This document shows positions 27,257 through 36,123 of a stretch of DNA of 64,000 nt, piece after piece. This DNA is from Streptomyces sp. RPT161 (GTDB lineage: Bacteria > Actinomycetota > Actinomycetes > Streptomycetales > Streptomycetaceae). Each line of letters begins with the position of its first letter. The first letter of the stretch is position 1. A program made the position numbers and the translations under genes. The stretch lies in assembly GCF_027533845.1 (NCBI RefSeq), contig NZ_JAPZVN010000003.1, positions 496,001-560,000 of the forward strand, in the 5' to 3' direction. The notes beneath the pieces are model-generated. The model ran no database searches. It was not told where the DNA came from and saw only the letters and a list, made by a program, of their open reading frames with translations.

Positions 27257-27410
27257 CCCGGCCAGGGTAACCGTCGTCGGCTTGGGTTTCGCCAGGCGTT
27301 TCAAGGGGTGGACCGACTCAATCAAGCCACCTCGGCGGTGGATCGGCCACCGCACCGCACCGCCGAGGGATTCGGGCTACTACGATGGGTGGTCGGCATC
27401 GCCCAATGGT

Positions 27411-27427
27411 GTTCAGCATTGCCGAAC
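27411..27427. promoter_or_regulatory. Putative GylR operator upstream of gylR
   Basis: GTTCAGCATTGCCGAAC is a 17-bp palindrome with one mismatch. It lies 41 bp before the gylR ATG and matches the element in the glpF leader at 13 of 17 positions. GylR is known to repress itself and the glycerol operon, so this is read as its autoregulatory site. Confidence 0.65.
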
Positions 27428-27467
27428 CTGTGCTGACGCCCGGCAGAACGCAGACGGAGGTTGCCCG

Positions 27468-28232
27468 ATGGCAGGAAGCATCCAGTCGGTTGAGCGCGCG
27501 GCTGCGGTCCTGCGCCTGCTCGCGGGAGGCGAGCGCCGACTGGGCCTGACCGATGTGGCCTCCGCCCTTGGCCTGGCCAAGGGCACCACGCACGGCATCC
27601 TGCGCACCCTCCAGCAGGAGGGGTTCGTCGAGCAGGACGACGCGTCGGGCAAGTACCAGCTGGGCGCGGAGCTGCTGCGGCTCGGCAACAGCTATCTGGA
27701 CGTGCATGAGCTTCGGGCCAGGGCGCTGGTGTGGACCGACGACCTGGCGCGGGCCAGCGGGGAGAGCGTCTACCTCGGTGTGCTGCACCAGCAGGGCGTG
27801 CTGATCGTGCACCACGTCTTCCGCCCGGACGACAGCCGCCAGGTGCTGGAGGTCGGCGCCATGCACCCGCTGCACAGCACGGCGCTGGGCAAGGTGCTGA
27901 CCGCGTTCGACCCGGTCGCCCACCGGGAGGCCCTGGAGCTGGAGCGTGAGCGCTTCACGCCCCGCACGGTGACGGCGGCCGACGAGTTGGAGGGTGTGCT
28001 GGACCTCACCCGGGCCCGGGGGTGGGCCGCCGACCTGGAAGAGACGTGGGACGGCGTGGCGTCCGTGGCGGCCCCGGTGCACGACCGGCGGCGGATGCCG
28101 GTGGGCGCGGTGGGCATCACCGGCGCGGTGGAGCGGGTGTGCGAGGACGGGGAGATAAGGGCCCGCCTGGTGGCGGCGGTCCGGGACTGCGCGCGCGCCG
28201 TGTCGCGCGATCTGGGAGGCGGACGCTTCTAG
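27468..28232 (+). CDS. gylR: IclR-family glycerol operon repressor
   Basis: 254 residues from the ATG at 27468 with a strong GACGGAGG site. The winged-helix domain is [20 protein letters not shown] with [20 protein letters not shown]. The C-terminal effector domain has the IclR signature ([47 protein letters not shown]). In S. coelicolor GylR represses glpFKD (gylCAB/X) and itself, with glycerol or glycerol-3-phosphate as inducer. Gene order, length and the two shared palindromes support the same role here. It is divergent from metH. Confidence 0.95.
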   Translation: MAGSIQSVERAAAVLRLLAGGERRLGLTDVASALGLAKGTTHGILRTLQQEGFVEQDDASGKYQLGAELLRLGNSYLDVHELRARALVWTDDLARASGESVYLGVLHQQGVLIVHHVFRPDDSRQVLEVGAMHPLHSTALGKVLTAFDPVAHREALELERERFTPRTVTAADELEGVLDLTRARGWAADLEETWDGVASVAAPVHDRRRMPVGAVGITGAVERVCEDGEIRARLVAAVRDCARAVSRDLGGGRF

Positions 28233-28315
28233 GATCTAACCGCTTTCCCGGCACGAAGGATCAACCGGACCTTCGGCACTTTTGGAGTCCTGGGTCACTC
28301 CTAGGTTACGAACCC

Positions 28316-28371
28316 TTGACGCGTTTCCTACGGAGGATAAAACTGCCGTTCGGCGGTCGACAATGTCGAAC
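28316..28371 (+). promoter_or_regulatory. glpF promoter and GylR operator
   Basis: A TTGACG -35 (28316-28321) and TAAAAC -10 (28338-28343) are 16 bp apart. Immediately downstream, GGTCGACAATGTCGAAC (28355-28371) is a palindrome with one mismatch. It matches the reverse complement of the gylR-upstream element at 13 of 17 bases. A repressor bound there would block initiation or early elongation of glpFKD. Confidence 0.65.
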
Positions 28372-28420
28372 ACCGGACGGGACCCGGTCCGCCACTTTGG
28401 ACGAAGACAAAGGAGTCGCG

Positions 28421-29212
28421 ATGTCCAGCGGCCACATCTTCATCGGCGAGACCATTGGCACCGCCGTTCTCATCCTGCTTGGCGGTGGCGTCTGCGCCGC
28501 CGTCACGCTCAAGAAGTCGAAAGCCAAGGACGCGGGCTGGCTCGCGATCACCTTCGGCTGGGGCTTCGCCGTACTGGCGGGCGCCTACATAGCCAACGGC
28601 TACTCCGGCGGACAGCTCAACCCGGCCGTCACGATAGGCATAGCCATCAAGACCGGCGACTGGAGCAAGGTGCCGGTGTACCTCGGCGGCCAGCTGCTCG
28701 GCGCGATGATCGGCGCGTTCCTGGTCTGGGTGACCTACCTCGGCCAGTTCACCGCCCACCTCACCGACCCCGAGGTGATCGCCGGACACGACGTCGACCC
28801 GGCCGGCCCGGTCACCAGGGACGGCGCCCGCAACCCCGGCGGTCCGGTGCTCGGCATCTTCTCCACCGGCCCGGAGATCCGCAACCCGGTGCAGAACCTG
28901 CTCACCGAGATCATCGCCACCACTGTGCTGGTGCTGTTCATCCTCACCCAGGGCATGACCAACGGACTGGCCCTCAACGGCCTGGGCATCCTGCTCACCT
29001 CGCTCCTCGTCGTCGGCATCGGCCTGTCGCTCGGCGGCCCCACCGGCTACGCGATCAACCCGGTACGCGACCTCGGCCCGCGCATCGTCCACAGCCTGCT
29101 GCCGCTCCCCAACAAGGGCGGCTCGGACTGGGGCTACGCGTGGATCCCGGTGGCCGGACCGATCATCGGCGCCGTCCTCGCCGGCGGCATCTACCACCTC
29201 GCTTTCGCGTAG
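28421..29212 (+). CDS. glpF: Glycerol facilitator (aquaglyceroporin)
   Basis: 263 residues, ATG at 28421 with AAAGGAG upstream. Six membrane helices plus two half-helices of the MIP family are visible. The first pore motif is canonical ([10 protein letters not shown]67-P68-A69). The second reads [13 protein letters not shown], with Val215 in place of Ala, and keeps the selectivity-filter Arg216. It admits glycerol by facilitated diffusion for phosphorylation by GlpK. First gene of the glpFKD operon. The periplasmic loop after helix 3 is long ([20 protein letters not shown]), as in GlpF rather than water-only channels. Confidence 0.96.
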   Translation: MSSGHIFIGETIGTAVLILLGGGVCAAVTLKKSKAKDAGWLAITFGWGFAVLAGAYIANGYSGGQLNPAVTIGIAIKTGDWSKVPVYLGGQLLGAMIGAFLVWVTYLGQFTAHLTDPEVIAGHDVDPAGPVTRDGARNPGGPVLGIFSTGPEIRNPVQNLLTEIIATTVLVLFILTQGMTNGLALNGLGILLTSLLVVGIGLSLGGPTGYAINPVRDLGPRIVHSLLPLPNKGGSDWGYAWIPVAGPIIGAVLAGGIYHLAFA

Positions 29213-29284
29213 GCCGTCCGCTAAGCCATTCGTATGAACCAGCCGCGCACCGCCGCCGAGACCTCAGACCCCAGGAGCACCCAC

Positions 29285-30808
29285 GTGACCGACAACCACA
29301 CCGCCGGGCCGTTCATCGCCGCGATCGACCAGGGCACCACCTCCAGCCGCTGCATCGTCTTCGACCGGGACGGCCGGATCGTCTCCGTCGACCAGAAGGA
29401 GCACGAGCAGATCTTCCCCAAGCCGGGCTGGGTCGAGCACGACGCCGCCGAGATCTGGACCAACGTCCAGGAGGTCGTGGCGGGCGCGCTGTCCAAGGCC
29501 GGGATCACCAAGGAAGACGTCAAGGCGCTCGGTATCACCAACCAGCGCGAGACCACCGTGCTGTGGGACAAGAACACCGGGGAGCCGGTGCACAACGCCC
29601 TGGTCTGGCAGGACACCCGAACCGACGCCCTGTGCAAGGAACTCGGCCGCAACGTCGGCCAGGACCGGTTCCGCCGGGAGACCGGCTTGCCGCTGGCGAG
29701 CTACTTCGCCGGGCCGAAGATCCGCTGGGTACTCGACAACGTCGAGGGCCTGCGGGAGCGCGCGGAGGCGGGCGAGATCCTCTTCGGCACCATGGACAGC
29801 TGGGTGATCTGGAACCTCACCGGTGGCCCCAACGGCGGTGTGCATGTCACCGACGTCACCAACGCGTCCCGCACTCTGCTGATGAACCTCCAGACCCTGG
29901 ACTGGGACCAGCGGATCCTGACCTCCATGGAGATCCCGGCCGCCGTGCTGCCGCAGATCCGCTCCTCCGCCGAGGTCTACGGCCACGCCAAGGGCGCTCT
30001 GGAAGGCGTCCCGGTCGCCTCCGCGCTCGGCGACCAGCAGGCCGCGCTGTTCGGCCAGACCTGCTTCTCCAAGGGTGAGGCCAAGTCCACCTACGGCACC
30101 GGCACCTTCCTGCTGCTCAACACCGGTGAGACCCCGGTCAACTCGTACAACGGCCTGCTGACGACGGTCGGTTACCGCATTGGCGACCAGGCACCGGTCT
30201 ACGCGCTGGAGGGTTCCATCGCGGTCACCGGCTCCCTGGTGCAGTGGATGCGCGACCAGATGGGCCTGATCAAGAGCGCCGCGGAGATCGAGACGCTGGC
30301 CAGCTCGGTGGAGGACAACGGCGGCGCGTACTTCGTCCCCGCCTTCTCCGGACTGTTCGCGCCGTACTGGCGCTCCGACGCGCGCGGTGTCATCGCGGGC
30401 CTGACCCGCTACGTCACCAAGGCGCACATCGCCCGCGCGGTGCTGGAGGCCACCGCCTGGCAGACCCGCGAGATCGTCGACGCGATGAACAAGGACTCCG
30501 GCGTCGAGCTGACCGCCCTCAAGGTCGACGGCGGTATGACCTCCAACAACCTGCTGATGCAGACCATCGCCGACGTGCTGGACGCCCCCGTCGTCCGCCC
30601 GATGGTCGCCGAGACCACCTGCCTCGGCGCCGCCTACGCGGCCGGGCTGGCGGTCGGCTTCTGGCGGGACACCGATGAGCTGCGCGCCAACTGGCGCCGC
30701 GCGGCCGAATGGACCCCCCGTATGGACGCGGCCACCCGTGACCGCGAGTACAAGAGCTGGCTCAAGGCCGTCGAGCGGACCATGGGCTGGATCGAAGAGG
30801 AGCACTGA
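29285..30808 (+). CDS. glpK: Glycerol kinase
   Basis: 507 residues from the GTG at 29285, preceded by CCAGGAGC. An upstream ATG at 29234 is open but lacks a good site. FGGY kinase motifs are present: [19 protein letters not shown] (phosphate 1), [23 protein letters not shown], the catalytic Asp in [24 protein letters not shown], and the C-terminal adenosine site [15 protein letters not shown]. It makes sn-glycerol-3-phosphate from imported glycerol. It lies 72 bp after glpF and 5 bp before glpD. Confidence 0.97.
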   Translation: MTDNHTAGPFIAAIDQGTTSSRCIVFDRDGRIVSVDQKEHEQIFPKPGWVEHDAAEIWTNVQEVVAGALSKAGITKEDVKALGITNQRETTVLWDKNTGEPVHNALVWQDTRTDALCKELGRNVGQDRFRRETGLPLASYFAGPKIRWVLDNVEGLRERAEAGEILFGTMDSWVIWNLTGGPNGGVHVTDVTNASRTLLMNLQTLDWDQRILTSMEIPAAVLPQIRSSAEVYGHAKGALEGVPVASALGDQQAALFGQTCFSKGEAKSTYGTGTFLLLNTGETPVNSYNGLLTTVGYRIGDQAPVYALEGSIAVTGSLVQWMRDQMGLIKSAAEIETLASSVEDNGGAYFVPAFSGLFAPYWRSDARGVIAGLTRYVTKAHIARAVLEATAWQTREIVDAMNKDSGVELTALKVDGGMTSNNLLMQTIADVLDAPVVRPMVAETTCLGAAYAAGLAVGFWRDTDELRANWRRAAEWTPRMDAATRDREYKSWLKAVERTMGWIEEEH

Positions 30809-30813
30809 GACAC

Positions 30814-32421
30814 ATGAGCACCCTGCAGAGCGTCCCCACCCTCGGGACGCATCCGGCCAACGGCCGCAACCCCAGCCGCAGCGAGACCCGGGACCTGCTA
30901 AGCCACGCCACGTACGACCTACTGGTCATCGGCGGCGGGATCCTCGGCACCTCAGTGGCCTGGCACGCGGCCCAGGCCGGGCTGCGGGTCGCCATGGTGG
31001 ACGCCGGCGACTTCGCCGGCGCCACCTCCTCCGCGTCCTCCAAGCTGGTCCACGGCGGTCTGCGCTACCTGCAGACCGGCGCGGTCAAGCTGGTCGCGGA
31101 GAACCACCACGAGCGCCGGGTGCTGGCCAAGGACGTGGCCCCGCACCTGGTCAACCCGCTCACCTTCTACCTGCCGGTCTACAAGGGCGGACCGGTGGGC
31201 GCGGCGAAGCTGGGCGCGGGTGTGTTCGCCTACTCGGCGCTGTCCGCCTTCGGCGACGGCGTCGGCAAGGTCATATCCCCGGCCAAGGCGCAGGCCGCCA
31301 ACCCGGCGCTGCGCACCGACAACCTCAAGGCCGTGGCGGTCTACTACGACCACCAGATGAACGACTCGCGGGTGGCCGTCATGACGGTCCGCGCGGCCGC
31401 GGAGTCCGGCGCCGTGGTGCTCAACCACGCCGAGGTGACCGGTCTGCGCTTCACCCAGGGCAGGGTGTCCGGCGCCGAGCTGAAGGACCGGCTGGACGGC
31501 ACCGAGTTCGGCGTCAACGCCCGGGTGGTGCTCAACGCCACCGGCCCCTGGGTGGACCACCTGCGGGCCATGGAGGACAAGGGCGCCGCCCCGTCCATCC
31601 GGCTTTCCAAGGGCGCGCACATCGTGTTGAAGCGCAACTCGCCGTGGCGGGCGGCGATGGCCACCCCGATCGACAAGTACCGCATCACCTTCGCCCTCCC
31701 GTGGGAGGACCAGCTGCTGCTGGGCACCACCGACGAGGCGTACGAGGGTGACCCGGCGGAGGTGAGGGCCACCGAGTCCGACATCCACCAGATCCTGGAC
31801 GAGGCCGCGTTCTCCATCCGCGACGCCGACCTGGACCGCTCGCTGATGACCTACGCCTTCGCGGGCCTGCGGGTGCTGCCCGGTGGTCCTGGTGACGTGT
31901 CGCAGGCCAAGCGCGAGACGGTGGTCACCGAGGGCAAGGGCGGCATGCTGTCGGTCGCGGGCGGCAAGTGGACCACCTACCGGCACATCGGCCGCACGGT
32001 GATGGACAAGCTCGCCAAGCTGCCGGGCAGCCCGCTCACCGAGGACATGCAGCCGGTGGGCGACCTGGTGCGCCGGGTGCCGCTGCCGGGTGTGGCCAAC
32101 CCGAACGCGGTGGCGCACCGACTGCTGGTCGACCGGGAGCCCGGCACCCGCCTGGACCCGCTGACGGCACGCCACCTCGCCACGCACTACGGCGCGTTGT
32201 CGTTCGACATCGCCCGACTGGCCAACGAGGACCCGTCGTTGGCCGAGCGGATCCACCCCGACGGCCCGGAGATCTGGGCGCAGGTGGTGTACGCCCGCGA
32301 CAACGAGTGGGCGGAGACGGTGGACGACGTGCTCCGTCGCCGCACCACCTTGACCATCCGCGGCCTGGACACCGACGAGGTGCGGGCCAAGGTGGAGGAG
32401 CTGCTGGCGAAGCGCGGCTGA
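30814..32421 (+). CDS. glpD: Glycerol-3-phosphate dehydrogenase (FAD, GlpD)
   Basis: 535 residues. FAD-binding Rossmann start YDLLVIGGGILGTSVAWHAA, substrate loop ATSSASSKLVHGGLRYLQ, then YYDHQMNDSRVAVMTVRAA, and the C-terminal FAD contact LSVAGGKWTTYRHIGR. It oxidises glycerol-3-phosphate to dihydroxyacetone phosphate and passes electrons to quinone at the membrane. The ATG lies 5 bp past the glpK stop, so the genes are coupled. A 16-bp hairpin terminator follows. Confidence 0.97.
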   Translation: MSTLQSVPTLGTHPANGRNPSRSETRDLLSHATYDLLVIGGGILGTSVAWHAAQAGLRVAMVDAGDFAGATSSASSKLVHGGLRYLQTGAVKLVAENHHERRVLAKDVAPHLVNPLTFYLPVYKGGPVGAAKLGAGVFAYSALSAFGDGVGKVISPAKAQAANPALRTDNLKAVAVYYDHQMNDSRVAVMTVRAAAESGAVVLNHAEVTGLRFTQGRVSGAELKDRLDGTEFGVNARVVLNATGPWVDHLRAMEDKGAAPSIRLSKGAHIVLKRNSPWRAAMATPIDKYRITFALPWEDQLLLGTTDEAYEGDPAEVRATESDIHQILDEAAFSIRDADLDRSLMTYAFAGLRVLPGGPGDVSQAKRETVVTEGKGGMLSVAGGKWTTYRHIGRTVMDKLAKLPGSPLTEDMQPVGDLVRRVPLPGVANPNAVAHRLLVDREPGTRLDPLTARHLATHYGALSFDIARLANEDPSLAERIHPDGPEIWAQVVYARDNEWAETVDDVLRRRTTLTIRGLDTDEVRAKVEELLAKRG

Positions 32422-32432
32422 CGCGTCTCACC

Positions 32433-32470
32433 GCGAGGGCCCGGGAGCTTGCTCCCGGGCCCTCGCTTGT
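32433..32470 (+). terminator. Intrinsic terminator of the glpFKD operon
   Basis: GCGAGGGCCCGGGAGC (32433-32448) and its exact complement (32451-32466) form a 16-bp stem around TT, followed by TTGT. It starts 11 nt after the glpD stop and marks the end of the glycerol operon. Confidence 0.85.
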
Positions 32471-32528
32471 CCCGGCTGGAGGTCCGGGGGTCACCCCCGG
32501 AAGTGACACAGTCCGGCAGACTGCTGCG

Positions 32529-33536
32529 ATGGACGTCTACGAATCACTTGTCGACGTGGTCGGCAACACCCCGCTGGTACGGCTGAACCGGATCACCTCG
32601 GGCCTCGCCGCCCCCGTCTACGCGAAGTTGGAGTACGTCAACCCGGGCGGCAGCGTCAAGGACCGCATCGCGCTGGCCATGGTGCGGGCCGCGGAGGACG
32701 CCGGGCAACTGCGGCCGGGCGGCACCATCGTGGAGGCCACCTCGGGCAACACCGGGGTGGGGCTGGCCATGGTGGCGGCGCAGCGCGGCTACCGCTGTGT
32801 GTTCACCCTGCCGGAGAAGAGCAGCGCCGAGAAGGTGGCGGTGCTGCGCGCCTACGGTGCCGAGGTGGTGGTCTGCCCCGGCGACGTGCCCCGTGAGCAC
32901 CCCGACCACCCGAGGTCGGCGGCGGAGCGGATCGCGCGCACGACTCCCGGCGCATGGCTGGCCGACCAGTACAACAACCCCGCCAATCCCCGCGCGCACC
33001 GCGGCAGTACCGGCCCGGAGCTGTGGCGGCAGACCGACGGGCGGATCACGCACCTGGTGGCGGGCGTGGGCACCGGCGGCACGATCAGCGGCACCGGCGG
33101 CTACCTCAAGGAGGTCAGCGGCGGGCGGGTACGGGTGATCGGCGCCGACCCGGAGGCCTCCGTCTACTCCGGCGGGCCGGGCACCGCGTACGCGGTGGAG
33201 AGCATCGGCCTGTTCCGTCACCCGGAGACGGTTGACGACTCCTGGCCGGAGTCGTTCGACACCGATGTGGTGGACCGGTTCGAGCGGATCGGCGACCGTG
33301 AGTCGCTGCTGACCGCCCGCCGACTGGCCTGCGAGGAGGGGCTGTTGGTGGGCGGTTCGGCCGGTACCGCGGTGGCCGCCGCGCTCCGGGTCGCCGCCGG
33401 GCTCGGCTCCGAGGACCTGGTGGTCGTGGTGCTGCCGGACTCCGGCCGCAACTACCTGAGCAAGGTGTACGACGACGAGTGGCTGCGGGAGCAGATCGGT
33501 GACACCACGGCTACCGCCACCGTGGGCGGGGCATAA
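32529..33536 (+). CDS. Cysteine synthase / cystathionine beta-synthase-like PLP enzyme
   Basis: 335 residues of fold-type II. The PLP lysine is Lys44 in PGGSVKDRIALAM, the substrate loop is EATSGNTGVGLAM, and the phosphate-binding loop is GVGTGGTISG. YNNPANPRAHRGSTGPELW matches the CysK/CBS family. The protein is catalytic domain only, with no CBS domains. CysK, CysM and bacterial Cbs cannot be separated by eye. It lies alone between the glpD terminator and the GntR gene, with only 40 bp to the latter, so it may read through into it. Its link to glycerol or deoxysugar metabolism is not obvious. Confidence 0.88.
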   Translation: MDVYESLVDVVGNTPLVRLNRITSGLAAPVYAKLEYVNPGGSVKDRIALAMVRAAEDAGQLRPGGTIVEATSGNTGVGLAMVAAQRGYRCVFTLPEKSSAEKVAVLRAYGAEVVVCPGDVPREHPDHPRSAAERIARTTPGAWLADQYNNPANPRAHRGSTGPELWRQTDGRITHLVAGVGTGGTISGTGGYLKEVSGGRVRVIGADPEASVYSGGPGTAYAVESIGLFRHPETVDDSWPESFDTDVVDRFERIGDRESLLTARRLACEEGLLVGGSAGTAVAAALRVAAGLGSEDLVVVVLPDSGRNYLSKVYDDEWLREQIGDTTATATVGGA

Positions 33537-33543
33537 TAGGCCG

Positions 33544-33558
33544 ATACATCGGAGGTCT
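33544..33558. promoter_or_regulatory. Putative GntR autoregulatory site
   Basis: ATACATCGGAGG (33544-33555) lies in the 40-bp gap before the GntR gene. Its exact reverse complement occurs at 41996-42007, upstream of the deoxysugar operon. Sharing a 12-bp word between regulator and target promoters suggests one operator motif. Confidence 0.55.
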
Positions 33559-33576
33559 GGGACGAGGAGGTCGCTG

Positions 33577-34248
33577 ATGGCGGTCACCGACGAGGCGATC
33601 GAGAAGATCAAGGAAATGATCGTCTCCGGCGCACTGCGACCCGGCGACCGGCTGCCGAAGGAGAGCGAACTCGCGGCGGAGCTGGGACTGTCCCGCAACT
33701 CGCTGCGCGAGGCGGTGCGCGCCCTGTCACTGATCCGGATCCTGGACGTACGGCAGGGCGACGGCACCTATGTGACCAGCCTCGACCCCCAACTGCTGTT
33801 GGAGGCGCTGAGTTTCGTGGTGGACTTCCACCGCGACGACACGGTGCTGGAGTTCCTCGCGGTGCGCCGGATCCTGGAGCCCGCCGCGACCGCCATGGCG
33901 ACCCCGCGGATCAGTGCGGCCCGACTCGACGCCCTTGAGGAGCAGTTGGACGCGCTGGGGGCGCGGCCCTCGGTGGAGCAGTTGGTCGCCTGCGATCTGG
34001 AGTTCCACCGCGGCATCGTGCAGTCATCGGGCAACTCGGTGCTGTGCTCGCTGCTGGACGGCCTGTCCGGACCGACCACCCGGGCCCGGGTGTGGCGCGG
34101 TCTGACCCAGGAGGACGCCGTGGAGCGCACACTGCGCGAGCACCGCGCGATCCTCGGCGCACTGCGCGCCAGGGACGCGGAGGCGGCACGTTCCTGGGCG
34201 ACGGTGCACATCGCGAGCGTGGAGCAGTGGCTGCGCGCGACGCTGTGA
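33577..34248 (+). CDS. GntR-family regulator, FadR subfamily
   Basis: 223 residues from the ATG at 33577 with GAGGAGG upstream. Winged-helix motif: IVSGALRPGDRLPKESELAA, LGLSRNSLREAVRALSLIRI, VRQGDGTYVTSL. The C-terminal FCD domain is all-helical with the probable metal ligands in CDLEFHRGIVQSSGN and the C-terminal HIASVEQ. FCD regulators usually sense sugar acids. Placement tail-to-tail with a seven-gene sugar-acid pathway, plus shared ATACATCGGAGG words, makes it the likely repressor of that operon. The inducer would be an intermediate such as L-fuconate or its keto-deoxy derivative (inference). Confidence 0.92.
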   Translation: MAVTDEAIEKIKEMIVSGALRPGDRLPKESELAAELGLSRNSLREAVRALSLIRILDVRQGDGTYVTSLDPQLLLEALSFVVDFHRDDTVLEFLAVRRILEPAATAMATPRISAARLDALEEQLDALGARPSVEQLVACDLEFHRGIVQSSGNSVLCSLLDGLSGPTTRARVWRGLTQEDAVERTLREHRAILGALRARDAEAARSWATVHIASVEQWLRATL

Positions 34249-34257
34249 CCGCGGGCG

Positions 34258-35109
34258 TCAGTCCGGACGGTTGAGGCCGTAGACCCGGGCCGCGGTACCG
34301 CCGAGCACCGCCGCCCGCTCTGTGGGGTCCAGATCGGCGACGCACCGCTCGGCGAGCGCGAGCACCTGGCCGTAGCCGGCGGCCAGGGTGCACACCGGCC
34401 AGTCGGAGCCGTACATCACCCGCCCGGGGCCGAAGGCGTCCAGGACGTGCCGGGCGTACGGAAGGATCCGCTCCGGCGTCCAGGACCGCCAGTCGGCCTC
34501 GGTGACCAGGCCGGACAGCTTGCAGACGACGTTCGGCGCGGCGGCCAGCTCGGTGATCAGACCGGCCCACGGCTGCCACTCGCCGCGCGCCACGGGTGGT
34601 TTGGCCGCGTGGTCGAGGACGAAGACCAACTCCGGCAGCTCCCGTACGGTGTTGACGGCGGCGGGCAGTTCGCGCGGGGTGACCAGCAGGTCGTAGACCA
34701 GGCCCGCCTCCGCGACCCCGGCCAGGCCGTGCCGTACGTCGGCGCGGCACAGCCAGCGCGGATCGGGCTCGTCCTGCACCTGGTGCCGGATCCCGGCCAA
34801 CCGGTCGCCACCGGTTGCGGCGGACAACCGGGCGAGTCGGTCGCCGAGTCGGGGGTCGGTGAGGTCGGCCCAGCCCACGACCGCGGCGATCCGGTCCGAC
34901 TCCCCCGCCAGCGCCAGCAGTTCCTCCGTCTCCGCCGAGGAGGAGCAGGCCTGCACCACAACGGTGGCCTGGATGTCGTGGGCGTCCAACTCCGGTGCCA
35001 GGTGGTGGAGGTGGTAGCTGCGGCGGATCGGGTCGGCCCACGGCCCGTCCATCCAGGGCTGCTCACGCCGGGACAGGTCCCACAGGTGGTGGTGTGCGTC
35101 GACGCGCAT
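34258..35109 (-). CDS. Amidohydrolase, probable L-fuconolactonase
   Basis: 283 residues. The TIM-barrel metal motif HxH appears at the start (MRVDAHHHLWDLSR). Later motifs are WADLTDP, GIRHQVQDEPD, FVLDHAAKPP and YGSDWPVC, the last holding the conserved Asp. This is the COG3618 amidohydrolase_2 family, whose members hydrolyse sugar lactones such as L-fucono-1,5-lactone, L-rhamnono-lactone and 4-sulfomuconolactone. With an L-fuconate-type dehydratase in the same operon, L-fuconolactonase is the best call. Last gene of the operon, 3 bp after the aldo/keto reductase. Confidence 0.83.
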   Translation of the reverse strand: MRVDAHHHLWDLSRREQPWMDGPWADPIRRSYHLHHLAPELDAHDIQATVVVQACSSSAETEELLALAGESDRIAAVVGWADLTDPRLGDRLARLSAATGGDRLAGIRHQVQDEPDPRWLCRADVRHGLAGVAEAGLVYDLLVTPRELPAAVNTVRELPELVFVLDHAAKPPVARGEWQPWAGLITELAAAPNVVCKLSGLVTEADWRSWTPERILPYARHVLDAFGPGRVMYGSDWPVCTLAAGYGQVLALAERCVADLDPTERAAVLGGTAARVYGLNRPD

Positions 35110-35112
35110 CGG

Positions 35113-36123
35113 TCACCCTTCGGTCGGCAGCGGAACGCTCTCGCCCAGCAGTCCCCGGTCCACCAGGTCGTACCAAAGTGCGTCGGGGATGTGCCGGCCG
35201 AACAGGGCGGCGTTGTCCCGCACTTCGGCGGCACCGGCCGCGCCCACGACAGCCGCCGCCACGGCCGGGTGCCCGAACGGGAAGCGCAGCGCCGCCGCCC
35301 GTAGCGGCACGCCGTGCCGCGCGCACGCGTCGCGTAGCGCCAGCGCCCTGGCGACGAGGTGCGGCGGTGCCTCCCGGTAGTCGTACGGCGCCCCCGGCCC
35401 GGGGTCGGCGAGCAGGCCGGAGTTGTAGACCCCGCCCACCACGACCGAGGTGCCCCGCCGTAGGCACACCGGCAGCAGGTCGGCCAGCGCGGACTGGTCC
35501 AGCAGCGTCCAGCGCCCCGCGCAGAGCACCACGTCGACGTCGAGGTCGGCGACGAACCGGGCCAGCGGACCGCTGTGGTTCATCCCGAAGCCGATCGCGC
35601 CCACCGTCCCGTCCGCGCGCAACTCGGCCAGGGTGGGGAAGGCCGTCTCATGCACCTCCCGTTCCCTGCCCTCCACATCGTGCAGGTAGACGATGTCGAC
35701 GGCGTCCGTGCCGAGGCGCGCCAGGGACGCCTCCAGGGTGGCCAGGACGCCGTCGCGGCTCAGGTCCCACTCGCGGGCGCGCGGCGGGGTGTCGACGAAC
35801 CCCTGGCCGTCCACCGCCTCCCCGGGCGCCAGGGGGCGCAGCCTGCGGCCGACCTTGGTGGACAGCAGGTACGTGCCGCGGTCCCGTCCGGCCAGCGCCC
35901 GGCCGAGCCGCTCCTCGGCCAGGCCCAGCCCGTAGTGCGGCGCGGTGTCCAGGTAGTGGCATCCGGCGTCCAGCGCCGCGTCGACCACCGTCCGCGCGTC
36001 GTGCTCGGTGACCGCGCGGTAGAGGTTGCCGAGCGGGGCGGTGCCCAGGCCGAGCGGCGGAACGTGGACGTCCGAACCGCCCAGCTTTCTGAGGCCGATG
36101 GGGTTCGGCACGCCGGCCCCCAC
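35113..36123 (-). CDS. Aldo/keto reductase, probable L-fucose/D-threo-aldose dehydrogenase
   Basis: 336 residues from a GTG at 36123 that directly abuts the permease stop (TGA-GTG). The aldo/keto reductase tetrad is visible: Asp and Tyr in YLDTAPHYGLGLAEERLG, Lys in LLSTKVGRRL, His in DIVYLHDVEG. NADP-binding C-terminal motifs follow. It resembles the D-threo-aldose 1-dehydrogenase group, which oxidises L-fucose, D-arabinose and L-galactose at C1 to the lactone. That makes it the first step of the pathway encoded here. Exact sugar is inferred from context. Confidence 0.85.
   Translation of the reverse strand: MGAGVPNPIGLRKLGGSDVHVPPLGLGTAPLGNLYRAVTEHDARTVVDAALDAGCHYLDTAPHYGLGLAEERLGRALAGRDRGTYLLSTKVGRRLRPLAPGEAVDGQGFVDTPPRAREWDLSRDGVLATLEASLARLGTDAVDIVYLHDVEGREREVHETAFPTLAELRADGTVGAIGFGMNHSGPLARFVADLDVDVVLCAGRWTLLDQSALADLLPVCLRRGTSVVVGGVYNSGLLADPGPGAPYDYREAPPHLVARALALRDACARHGVPLRAAALRFPFGHPAVAAAVVGAAGAAEVRDNAALFGRHIPDALWYDLVDRGLLGESVPLPTEG

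Noticed and set aside
24692-27436. Very long open frame on the strand opposite metH, with similar ones opposite the ABC, arc and dop genes
   Set aside because: These arise from the codon structure of high-GC genes. Composition is random, there are no motifs or ribosome sites, and the sense gene is unambiguous.
27197-27467. Cobalamin or SAM riboswitch before metH
   Set aside because: No B12 box or SAM aptamer core was found on either strand; only simple hairpins are present.
32529-33536. Cysteine-synthase-like gene as part of the deoxysugar operon
   Set aside because: It is on the opposite strand from the operon and its chemistry does not fit the pathway. It is more likely an independent gene beside the regulator.
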